Source of the DNA: JBFYTX01 sp963739515
GTDB taxonomy: Bacteria; Chloroflexota; Dehalococcoidia; Dehalococcoidales; RBG-16-60-22
Assembly (NCBI GenBank): GCA_963739515.1
Contig: CAVUAO010000002.1
Location: 186,001-250,000, forward strand
DNA: 64,000 bases
Direction: 5' to 3'
Part shown: positions 48,400 through 54,937 of the stretch, piece by piece
How positions within the stretch are numbered: the stretch's first letter is position 1
How the letters are laid out: each line of letters begins with the position of its first letter
Program-made: the position numbers and the translations under genes
The notes under the pieces: generated by a model
Database searches by the model: none
The model's input: only the letters and a program-made list of their open reading frames with translations
What the model was told of the DNA's origin: nothing

Positions 48400-48761
48400 A
48401 TCGGCGCGATACCGGCATCATCGGCGAAAAGCTGGCCTGTGAATTTCTCAGGCAAAACGGCTATAAAATCCTCGAGACGAACTACCGCTGCCCCGGAGGT
48501 GAAATCGACATTATCGCCCAGCAGCGGGACACGCTGGTCTTTGTCGAAGTGCGCACGAAGACCAGCCGGAAGTTCGGCGGGCCGGAGGAATCGATTACCC
48601 CGGTCAAGGCGGCCAGATTAAGGACGCTTGCCGCGCACTACGGTCAGAACCATGATAACTTGCCCGAGGCCCGGCGCATCGACGTGGTCGCCATCCAGAT
48701 GGACCATAGCGGCCAGGCGTCACGCATCGAAATCATCGAAAACGCCGTCGTCGAGTCCTAG
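48396..48761 (+). CDS. yraN: YraN-family putative endonuclease-fold protein
   Basis: A 121-residue UPF0102 protein with the restriction-endonuclease-like fold; function is unknown but it is nearly always next to rnhB. Signature blocks are GIIGEKLACEFLRQNGYKILETNYRCPGGEIDIIA (in parts) and LVFVEVRTKTSRKFGGPEESI. ATG 48396 overlaps the rnhB stop as ATGA, which fixes the start; the longer reading from 48318 runs inside rnhB without homology. Confidence 0.93.
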   Translation: MNRRDTGIIGEKLACEFLRQNGYKILETNYRCPGGEIDIIAQQRDTLVFVEVRTKTSRKFGGPEESITPVKAARLRTLAAHYGQNHDNLPEARRIDVVAIQMDHSGQASRIEIIENAVVES

Positions 48762-48774
48762 CCATATTTCGCTC

Positions 48775-48803
48775 TTTACCCGCTATCACGGCTATGCTAG
48801 AAT
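48775..48803 (+). promoter_or_regulatory. Candidate promoter of thiE
   Basis: TTTACC (48775-48780) and TAGAAT (48798-48803) are 17 bases apart. This would exclude ATG 48794 as the start. No TPP riboswitch motif is seen. Confidence 0.45.
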
Positions 48804-48823
48804 TAACCACCGAGATGCGGAAT

Positions 48824-49882
48824 ATGAAGACCATTCCGGCCCATCAATTGCGTATTATCGACGCGAACATCAACCGTATCGGCGAAGGACTGCGCGTGCT
48901 CGAAGAGTTCGCCCGCCTCTCGCTAAATAACGCTGAATTAACCGGGCAACTCAAGAATATCCGGCACAAAATAGTCCATGTCGATGCGGAGTTGCAACGC
49001 CATCTTCTCCAGGCACGGGATGCGGCGGGGGATGTCGGCGCGGGCCTGTCGGCGTCCGGGGATGAAGGACACCGCAGCGATGCGGAAACCATCATCGCCA
49101 ACTCCCGGCGGGTGCAGGAATCGCTGCGGGTCATGGAAGAGCTAACCAAAGAAAAGGGGCTGGGACTGCCGTCCGCCTACTATGAAAAAGCGCGGTTCGC
49201 CCTCTATACCATCGAGAAAGAGCTCATTTCCGGGATGCTCCGCCAGGACAAGCTAAAACGACTCACCGGGCTGTATGTCATCATCGATGTGGAATTTCTC
49301 AAGGGGCGAAGCCATATCGACGTTGCCGCGGAGGTGATAAGGGGTGGGGCAAAGATAATACAGCTGAGAGATAAAAAAGATAATATCAGAGATTTTTTCC
49401 AGATAGCCGTGGATCTAAAAAAACTCTGTGCGGAACATGATGTCCTTTTTATCGTTAACGATAGTCTGGAGGTCGCCCTGGCGGCGGACGCCGACGGACT
49501 GCACCTCGGGCAGGACGATTTGCCGTTAGTGAAAGCCCGCCAGCTTTTACCTATTGATAAAATATTGGGCGCCTCGGTAACTACTATTGCAGAAGCTAAA
49601 GCGGCTGGGGCGGCTGGCGCCGATTACCTCGGGGTGGGGGCGATGTACGCGACACCTACCAAGACTGATATTAAAGTTGTCCGGCCGGGGATAATTAAAG
49701 AAATAAAAAAGACAATCAAGCTGCCGGTTGTAGCCATCGGCGGTATTAATAAAAATAACCTGAGCGCCGTCTTGAAAGCCGGGGCTGATGCCGCCGCCGT
49801 GATCAGCGCCGTTATGGGGTCGGCGGACATCGCGAAAGCCACCCGGGAGCTGGTAAAAATAATCGAGGGGGATAAAAAATGA
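48824..49882 (+). CDS. thiE: ThiD2-ThiE fusion: thiamine phosphate synthase
   Basis: Joins the HMP pyrimidine and thiazole moieties of thiamine. The protein of about 352 residues has an N-terminal ThiD2-type helical domain (LRIIDANINRIGEGLRVLEEFARL, in parts; residues ~8-140) and a C-terminal ThiE barrel starting GLYVIIDVEFLKGR. ThiE motifs are KIIQLRDKKDNIRDF, FIVNDSLEVALAADADGLHLGQDDLP, and VVAIGGINKNNL. Start candidates are ATG 48794, 48815 and 48824; I favour 48824 because the promoter overlaps the first. It overlaps the translin-family gene by four bases. Confidence 0.9.
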   Translation: MKTIPAHQLRIIDANINRIGEGLRVLEEFARLSLNNAELTGQLKNIRHKIVHVDAELQRHLLQARDAAGDVGAGLSASGDEGHRSDAETIIANSRRVQESLRVMEELTKEKGLGLPSAYYEKARFALYTIEKELISGMLRQDKLKRLTGLYVIIDVEFLKGRSHIDVAAEVIRGGAKIIQLRDKKDNIRDFFQIAVDLKKLCAEHDVLFIVNDSLEVALAADADGLHLGQDDLPLVKARQLLPIDKILGASVTTIAEAKAAGAAGADYLGVGAMYATPTKTDIKVVRPGIIKEIKKTIKLPVVAIGGINKNNLSAVLKAGADAAAVISAVMGSADIAKATRELVKIIEGDKK

Positions 49883-50541
49883 ATAACCTCGACGATATTG
49901 CCGAACAAATACGCCAGGACCTGGTATCCAGGGACGAGGCCAGGGAAAAGCTGCTGCCGCTCTGTCGTGACGCCATCCGCCACAGCAGTAATGCCATCCG
50001 CGCGGTGCACCGTCAGGAGTTTAAGCAGGCCGGTGAATCGCTCAAGTCCGCCCGCGGTCTCTTGAGACAGGCGGAAGAAATCGGGGCGGCGTACAGCGAG
50101 CTGGGCGGCACCTCCGGCGCCATCAGGGACGCGCAGAAGGAATACGCCGAAGCCAATATCACCCTGGCGCTGGTCAGGGGAGAGTCGCTGCCGTCACCCA
50201 GGGCGCTGGGAACCGATGCCGCCGCCTATCTCAACGGTCTGGGCGAAGCGGTCGGCGAGATAAGGCGCTACCTGCTTGATGCGATGCGGCAGGGCGACCT
50301 TTCGCGGGGAGAAGAGCTGCTCGGGGCGATGGACGATGTTTATAGCGTCCTGGTGACCATGGACTTCCCCGACGCCATCACCGGGGGGTTGCGCCGGACC
50401 ACTGACATGGTGCGCGGGGTGCTGGAAAAGACCCGCAGCGACTTGACGCTGGCGATAAGGCAGAAAGAACTGGAATCGAAGCTGGCTGAGTTTCACCCTG
50501 AAGGATTATCGTCATTTAGAGGCACCCACTGCCCCGCCTGA
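49879..50541 (+). CDS. Translin-family RNA-binding protein
   Basis: A 220-residue, almost wholly helical protein with the translin pattern: LDDIAEQIRQDLVSRDEAREKLLPLCRDAIRHSSNAIRAVHR (in parts), the middle YAEANITLALVRGESLPSP and the late GELL-like EELLGAMDDVYSVLVTMDFPDAI segment. Eukaryotic translin binds RNA and DNA; archaeal and bacterial forms are little studied. ATGA overlap couples it to thiE. Its last ~15 residues (HPEGLSSFRGTHCPA) look out of frame: the next frame reads TLKDYRHLEAPTAPPEPEKPE straight into the HRDC protein. Confidence 0.82.
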   Translation: MNNLDDIAEQIRQDLVSRDEAREKLLPLCRDAIRHSSNAIRAVHRQEFKQAGESLKSARGLLRQAEEIGAAYSELGGTSGAIRDAQKEYAEANITLALVRGESLPSPRALGTDAAAYLNGLGEAVGEIRRYLLDAMRQGDLSRGEELLGAMDDVYSVLVTMDFPDAITGGLRRTTDMVRGVLEKTRSDLTLAIRQKELESKLAEFHPEGLSSFRGTHCPA

Positions 50542-50560
50542 GCCGGAAAAACCCGAGGCT

Positions 50561-50812
50561 GTGGTACACGAAGAACCGCAACTCGATCGCCGTGAAGAGG
50601 AAATTTATCAGGCCCTGGACGCCTGGCGGAACCAGAAAGCCAACGAGGAAAATCTGGCGTCATACATTATTGCTAAGAACTCCTGGCTGAAAGAAATTAT
50701 TAAACTGCACCCTAAAACCATCAAGGACCTTAACGCCATTAAGGGCTTCGGGGAGAGAAGGGTCAATAAATACGGCAAGGAAATATTAAATATTCTCAAT
50801 AAGAGCGAATAG
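50561..50812 (+). CDS. HRDC-domain protein
   Basis: An 83-residue HRDC domain: REEEIYQALDAWRNQKANEE, ASYIIAKNSWLKEIIKLHPKTIKDLNAIKGFGERRVNKYGKEIL (in parts). HRDC domains bind nucleic acid in RecQ helicases and RNase D. The GTG start has no convincing ribosome site, and the reading frame is open further upstream with a Pro/Glu-rich linker. It may therefore be the C-terminal domain of the translin-like protein, separated by a one-base indel near 50495. If separate, it is a free-standing HRDC protein. Confidence 0.75.
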   Translation: MVHEEPQLDRREEEIYQALDAWRNQKANEENLASYIIAKNSWLKEIIKLHPKTIKDLNAIKGFGERRVNKYGKEILNILNKSE

Positions 50813-50832
50813 CTGGAAAGGCGGCTGAAAAA

Positions 50833-51594
50833 ATGGGAAATGCGTTAAAGGGTAAGGTTGCTGTGGTGACCGGTTCGGGGCAGGGTGTCGGGCGGGCGAT
50901 AGCGATAGCCTTGGCGGCGGAAGGAGCTAAAATAGTCACTAATAACCGCAAGAAGGGCTCGACCCCGAGTCAGATGATAAGCGCGGCGCAAATGAAAAAA
51001 CTGGATACCAAGAAAAGGGAGTGGTATGAGAAGGAAACAGCCGCTATCAGCGGTGATGCGGAAACCACTGCCCAGGCGATTAAGAAGGCCGGTGGCGAGG
51101 CCGTGCCGTTTTTCGGCGATATCGCCGATTTCGAGGTCGCTGGTAAATTGATACAAACCGCGATAGATAGCTTCGGGAAGATCGATATCCTGGTCAACGT
51201 CGCCGGGGCTTTCGGTTTCAGTCCCTTTGAAAAAATGACCGAAGAGTTATTTGATAAGGTCACGCGGACCAAGCCCAAGGGCTATTTCAATACCATGAGA
51301 CACGCCGTGCCTTATATGATAGAGCAAAAATGGGGGCGCATCATTAACACGACTTCCCGCGCCTGGCAGGGCGATGTCATCAAACACGCCGAGTACTGTA
51401 CCGCCAACGCCGGCGTGGTGGGCTTGACCAAGGCGGTAGCCATCGAAATGCGTAAGTACAATATCACCTGCAATATGATCTCGCCGTTTGCCAAAACCAG
51501 ATCGGCCTATGACCTGGACGCTTATCCGTCCACCGTCGCCAAAGAGGATATTCCGTTCGTTTACGAGGGCATGAAGTCTCGGCGAGAGACATGA
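50833..51594 (+). CDS. Short-chain dehydrogenase/reductase, main part (frameshifted near the end)
   Basis: An NAD(P)-dependent Rossmann-fold oxidoreductase. VAVVTGSGQGVGRAIAIALA gives the cofactor loop and DILVNVAGAFGFSP the NAG-like motif; the active-site Ser is in IINTTSRAWQG and Tyr in HAEYCTANAGVVGLTKA. The residue four after Tyr is Asn instead of the usual Lys. A 50-residue insert near position 40-70 (KKGSTPSQMISAAQMKKL) is unusual. The frame ends at GMKSRRET; the family C terminus continues in the next frame. A missing base near 51570-51582 explains it. Confidence 0.82.
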   Translation: MGNALKGKVAVVTGSGQGVGRAIAIALAAEGAKIVTNNRKKGSTPSQMISAAQMKKLDTKKREWYEKETAAISGDAETTAQAIKKAGGEAVPFFGDIADFEVAGKLIQTAIDSFGKIDILVNVAGAFGFSPFEKMTEELFDKVTRTKPKGYFNTMRHAVPYMIEQKWGRIINTTSRAWQGDVIKHAEYCTANAGVVGLTKAVAIEMRKYNITCNMISPFAKTRSAYDLDAYPSTVAKEDIPFVYEGMKSRRET

Positions 51595-51845
51595 TGAAAA
51601 TGACGCCTACCCCGGACTACGCCGCGCCTTTTGTCTGCTACCTGGCTTCCGATGCGGGCGCTAATATCAGCGGCTCGATTTTCCAGGTAGGTGGCAATAC
51701 CGTGAGCATGTACTCCGAGGCTTACCTGACGAACCATATCACCAAGTTCGGGGAGGGGCCGTGGACGATGGAAGAGCTGGTGCAGCAGGTGCCCCGCGGG
51801 CTGCTGGCGGGCTATAAAAACCCGGCGGAACACCCGTTTGGCTAA
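51591..51845 (+). CDS. Short-chain dehydrogenase/reductase, C-terminal part (frameshifted)
   Basis: Continues the preceding gene: DYAAPFVCYLASDAGANISGSIFQVGGNTVSMYSE is the normal SDR C-terminal block (xxVxFLxSD...ItGxxxxVDGG), followed by an extension of about 45 residues (KFGEGPWTMEELVQQVPRGLLAGYKNP in parts). Combined length is about 337 residues, long for an SDR and reminiscent of the beta-oxidation-linked hydroxyacyl-CoA dehydrogenases of the 17-beta-HSD4 group. Confidence 0.75.
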   Translation: MMKMTPTPDYAAPFVCYLASDAGANISGSIFQVGGNTVSMYSEAYLTNHITKFGEGPWTMEELVQQVPRGLLAGYKNPAEHPFG

Positions 51846-51852
51846 ACAATAG

Positions 51853-51935
51853 ATTGTCATTGCGAGGGAGCTTAGCGACCGTGGCAATCTTTATGTTAAC
51901 CTGAACCAATGATAGAGATTGCCACGCACTTGATT
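51853..51935. repeat. MITE-like repeat (TGTCATTGCGAGG type), truncated copy
   Basis: TGTCATTGCGAG (51855-51866) matches the end of the complete copy at 58716. GTGGCAATCT (51881-51890) pairs with AGATTGCCAC (51916-51925). The right terminal repeat is missing. Confidence 0.65.
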
Positions 51936-51956
51936 TAGAGAGCAAATGGGTCAAAG

Positions 51957-51991
51957 AAAGAACCCGCTCCCCTCAGGGAAACGGGTTCTTT
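51957..51991. terminator. Bidirectional terminator between the SDR and Fe-S genes
   Basis: AAAGAACCCG (51957-51966) pairs perfectly with CGGGTTCTTT (51982-51991). A-rich and T-rich ends make it work on both strands, fitting the convergent genes. Confidence 0.75.
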
Positions 51992-52017
51992 AATCTATTC
52001 CTTACAATATTAATTGC

Positions 52018-52351
52018 TTATTTCGGTGCCCAGAGCGCGGAGCGCGGTTGCTTTTCCTGCGCTTTCGCGAGGTCGCTTATTTTGCCGTACGTGATGCAGG
52101 TGGCCTGGCAGTGCTTGGCGCAGGCCGTCGTTGCCTCCCCGCGGCTTGAGGCGGTCGGCACAGAGGTCGCAGAAGCGCGTGGTGATGGGAACAAAGTCTA
52201 CCTGGACTTTATCCGGACTGACCGTGACCAGCTCGTCCACCCTGATGCCGCACATGCCTTCGGAATAATTATGCTCCTGCTTGCAGGCGACCTCACAGGC
52301 GTGACAGCCGGTGCACCAATCGTGTTGAATAAGTAAGCCGTTACGAGGCAT
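52018..52351 (-). CDS. 4Fe-4S ferredoxin-type subunit of the molybdopterin oxidoreductase (frameshifted)
   Basis: A small DmsB/PhsB-like electron-transfer subunit. The intact N-terminal part has CTGCHACEVACKQEHN and FCDLCADRLKPRG. After that the frame runs into unrelated sequence up to 52010. Removing one G from the run at 52137-52140 gives EATTACAKHCQATCITYGK..., restoring the remaining cluster cysteines and ending at TAA 52018-52020 (about 110 residues). It starts 3 bases after the catalytic subunit stop, so the two are one operon. It presumably carries electrons between the Mo enzyme and an unknown partner. Confidence 0.8.
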
Positions 52352-52353
52352 AG

Positions 52354-52968
52354 TTACTCCTTTCGGTCCGTTATTTTAACAATGCGGCAGAGATTGGAGC
52401 GGTAGTTCGTCCCGCCGAAACCGGACTTGCCTTGGTGGCCCATCGAGGTAAGGTTGTTGATGTTATGCTCCCAGGTGCTGAAGAAATTGGGCGCCTTGCC
52501 GTCTGTCTCCGGCAGCCACCAGCCGTGCGCCGCGCTGACCACCCTGGGATGGGCGGTGGGGGTGACCTTGGCTTTCATCTTGACCCTGCCGTGCTGGTTT
52601 TCGATATAGACCCACTCGCCGTTAGCCACGTCCAGCATGGCCGCGGTCCGGTCGTTGATTTCACAAACGGGGTCGGGGTCGAGCTCCCTGAGCCAGGGAA
52701 TCATGCGGTGCTCGGAGTGGAAAAAGACCGGCGAGCGGCGGCCGGTGGTCAGGATGAGAGGGTACTCTTTGGCCAGCTCTGGGGAGGCAACCGGGCTCTC
52801 CTTGGGTTCCTCGTAATACGGGAGGGGGTCGAGTCCCCACGCCTCGTACCGCTTGGAGTAAAGCTCTACCTTGCCGGTGGGGGTATCGAAGCCGGGCTTG
52901 CCGTCGGCGCGCAGGAGCCCTTTCTCGTAGCGGTAATACGGCCGGGTGTTATGGCCCTCCGGCGGGAA
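52354..52968 (-). CDS. Molybdopterin oxidoreductase catalytic subunit, C-terminal part (frameshifted)
   Basis: Reads in frame with the stop at 52354: GHNTRPYYRYEKGLLRADGKPGFDTPTGKVELYSKRYEAWGLDPLP (in parts), LILTTGRRSPVFFHSEHR, then the molybdopterin-dinucleotide-binding domain with DVANGEWVYIENQHGRVKMKAKVTPT and GWWLPE. An ATG inside (52702-52704, MIPWLRELD) could be mistaken for a separate gene. The join to the N-terminal part is at GGG 52964-52966, where one extra base breaks the frame. Confidence 0.85.
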   Translation of the reverse strand, partial: FPPEGHNTRPYYRYEKGLLRADGKPGFDTPTGKVELYSKRYEAWGLDPLPYYEEPKESPVASPELAKEYPLILTTGRRSPVFFHSEHRMIPWLRELDPDPVCEINDRTAAMLDVANGEWVYIENQHGRVKMKAKVTPTAHPRVVSAAHGWWLPETDGKAPNFFSTWEHNINNLTSMGHQGKSGFGGTNYRSNLCRIVKITDRKE

Positions 52969-54604
52969 ATTCCCAGCCGCCCTTGGCTTTGAGCTTTTCG
53001 AAGTTGGTGTTGCCGTCCTTGAGGCGGTCGTCGATAAGCTCCCGGACGGTATTATATTTGATGGGCGTGGTCGCCAGGCGTTTGGCCATTTCCAGGTTGA
53101 TTTCCCAGTCGGACTTGCTTTCGCCGATATTTTCGATGGCCTTGACGCTGACCCCGAGGGGCTGCCACCAGGAGCGGAAGCTCTCTTTCTCGCAGATGGT
53201 GGCGGCGGGCAGGAAGATATCGGCTAATGCCATCGTCGTCGGCGTCTGGAAAAGGTCGACGACGACGATGAAGTCCAGCTTTTTCATGGCGTTATAGTGA
53301 CGGCGGGAATCGGCGGCCTGGCCGCCGATGATGTTGGAGGTCTGTATCCAGGCCCCCTTGACCGGATAAGGCTTGCCGGTCTCCATCTGGTTGATCAGGA
53401 CGTCCGGCTGCACCCAGCCGCGGAATCCTTTAATCATGGGGTAATCGTTAGCGCCGATTCTCTTCTCGTTGAGCCTCTTGACGAGGTCGGCGCCGTAGAG
53501 CTGGGTAAGCTCGGCGGAGCTGAAGGGATACGTGGTCACGCCGTGGGAGTTGCGGGCGATGACGTTGCCGCCGGGATTATCGATATTGCCGGTGATGGCC
53601 CAGATATGATTGATGGCCTGCGCTACCACGCTGCCGGCCGGCATGGCGTCCACCGGCTCGCCCCACTGGATGGCGGAAGGTTTGTTCGTGGCAAAAAGGC
53701 GGGCGGCCTGGACGATTTTTTCCGCCGGCACCCAGGAAATTTCGGCGACCTTTTCCGGGGGATATTCCTGGACGCGCTTTTTAAGCTCTTCGAAGCCGTA
53801 GCACCATTTCTCGACGAATTTCTTATCGTAAATGCCTTCGTTAATGATGACGTTGAGCATGCCCAGGGCAATCGCGCCGTCGGTGCCCGGTCGGTTCTGT
53901 AAATGCACTTCCGAGCGGGTGGTGAACCAGGTGGCGCGGGGGTCGATGGTGATGAGCTTGGAGCCCCGTTTCATGCAGTCGATAATCCAGTGTCCGTAAA
54001 AGCCGTCGTGGCAGCCGGCGGATGGGTTCTGCGCCCAGATAATGATATATTTAGGGGGAGTCCATTCGGGGGAATCGTAGCGCTTCTCCAGGAACTGCGA
54101 AGCGTCCAGCACGCTGTAGTGCCCTTGGGTGGCGAACATCGCCCCCAGGCGGGGAGTATAGCAGGCGTGGCCCGCCAGGCCCACCTGCACCCAGTTAGGA
54201 CTGCCGTAGGCGTACATCAGGAAGGTGATGGGACCCCCGATATCGCGGCCGGTGCCCTGGCAAAAGATGACGGACTCGGCGCCGAACCTGGCGCGGATGT
54301 CCTTTAGTTTCTTCTCGATGGTATCATAGGCTTCGTCCCAGGTAATCTGCTGCCACTTGCCCTCGCCCCTCTCCCCCACGCGTTTTAGGGGGTGGGTAAC
54401 GCGGTCGGGGTGGTACATATATTGCGGGATAGCCAGTCCTTTAGCGCAGAGACGGCCCTGATTGAAGGGGTGTTTCCTGTCGCCCTCGACGCGGGTAACT
54501 TTCTCGTCGTTGTTGACGTATATCTCGCAGCCGCAGCCGCCGTGAGAGCCGCACCCGGCTGACCATAGGGTGGATAAAACGATTTTCTCCTTGCCTTTCG
54601 CCAT
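52949..54604 (-). CDS. Molybdopterin (bis-MGD) oxidoreductase catalytic subunit, main part (frameshifted)
   Basis: A DMSO-reductase-family catalytic subunit, cytoplasmic judging by the absence of a Tat signal. ATG 54604 follows AAAGGAG. The Fe-S region reads AGCGSHGGCGCEIYV...GRLCAKG, an irregular cysteine spacing. QITWDEAYDTIEKKL, the probable Mo-ligand Cys in GLAGHACYTPRLG, the WAQNPSAGCHDGF segment and KLITIDPRATWFTTRSEVHLQNRPGTDGA (in parts) follow. With the C-terminal part the protein has about 750 residues. The substrate is unknown; the divergent beta-oxidation genes hint at hydroxylation, hydration or dehydrogenation of an organic acid or its CoA ester. Confidence 0.9.
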   Translation of the reverse strand: MAKGKEKIVLSTLWSAGCGSHGGCGCEIYVNNDEKVTRVEGDRKHPFNQGRLCAKGLAIPQYMYHPDRVTHPLKRVGERGEGKWQQITWDEAYDTIEKKLKDIRARFGAESVIFCQGTGRDIGGPITFLMYAYGSPNWVQVGLAGHACYTPRLGAMFATQGHYSVLDASQFLEKRYDSPEWTPPKYIIIWAQNPSAGCHDGFYGHWIIDCMKRGSKLITIDPRATWFTTRSEVHLQNRPGTDGAIALGMLNVIINEGIYDKKFVEKWCYGFEELKKRVQEYPPEKVAEISWVPAEKIVQAARLFATNKPSAIQWGEPVDAMPAGSVVAQAINHIWAITGNIDNPGGNVIARNSHGVTTYPFSSAELTQLYGADLVKRLNEKRIGANDYPMIKGFRGWVQPDVLINQMETGKPYPVKGAWIQTSNIIGGQAADSRRHYNAMKKLDFIVVVDLFQTPTTMALADIFLPAATICEKESFRSWWQPLGVSVKAIENIGESKSDWEINLEMAKRLATTPIKYNTVRELIDDRLKDGNTNFEKLKAKGGWEFPAGGP

Positions 54605-54700
54605 GCGCCATCTCCTTTCCTGAAATAAACACAACAAATCCAGCCTATTAAATATTAGACGTTCAGGGGTTTTAGTGTCAAATAGGGCGAAAGCGAAAAG

Positions 54701-54785
54701 CAGGGCGTTTAAGAGGGGCGCTAGCCCCTCTTTCCTTTTTCTCCCCCTCTCCTTGAGAAGGAGAGGGGGATTAAGGGGGTGAGGA
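54701..54785 (+). repeat. Two-hairpin intergenic repeat, copy 10
   Basis: AGGGCGTTTAAGAGGGGC, loop GCTA-like, GCCCCTCTTTCC; then CCCCCTCTCCTT with AAGGAGAGGGGG, then AAGGGGGTGAGGA. It lies between divergent transcription units. Confidence 0.8.
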
Positions 54786-54787
54786 CG

Positions 54788-54830
54788 AACGGCTAAGCAC
54801 TTTACGATAAGAGCCGTTTTCTGGTATTAT
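54788..54830 (+). promoter_or_regulatory. Promoter and inverted repeat before the thiolase operon
   Basis: TTTACG (54801-54806) and TATTAT (54825-54830) are 18 bases apart. AACGGCT (54788-54794) and AGCCGTT (54812-54818) form a perfect seven-base inverted repeat flanking the -35 box, a possible operator. Confidence 0.45.
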
Positions 54831-54937
54831 GAAGAGGGAAAACAGCGGGGAAGAGGGTAGGGTGGCGGCTGTTTTACCCGAAAGTCAGTCTTTGTTTTCA
54901 AGACGGCAAAAACACTTAAACAAAAGGAGAAATACGT

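Noticed and set aside
48762..48823. TPP riboswitch before thiE
   Set aside because: The gap is too short and lacks the CTGAGA and associated conserved bases.
52082..52336. 84-codon + strand frame over the Fe-S gene
   Set aside because: Opposite strand shadow; the minus strand carries ferredoxin cysteine motifs in two adjacent frames.
859..54785. CRISPR array made of the G-rich palindromic repeats
   Set aside because: Copies are kilobases apart, have no regular spacers, and no cas gene is present.
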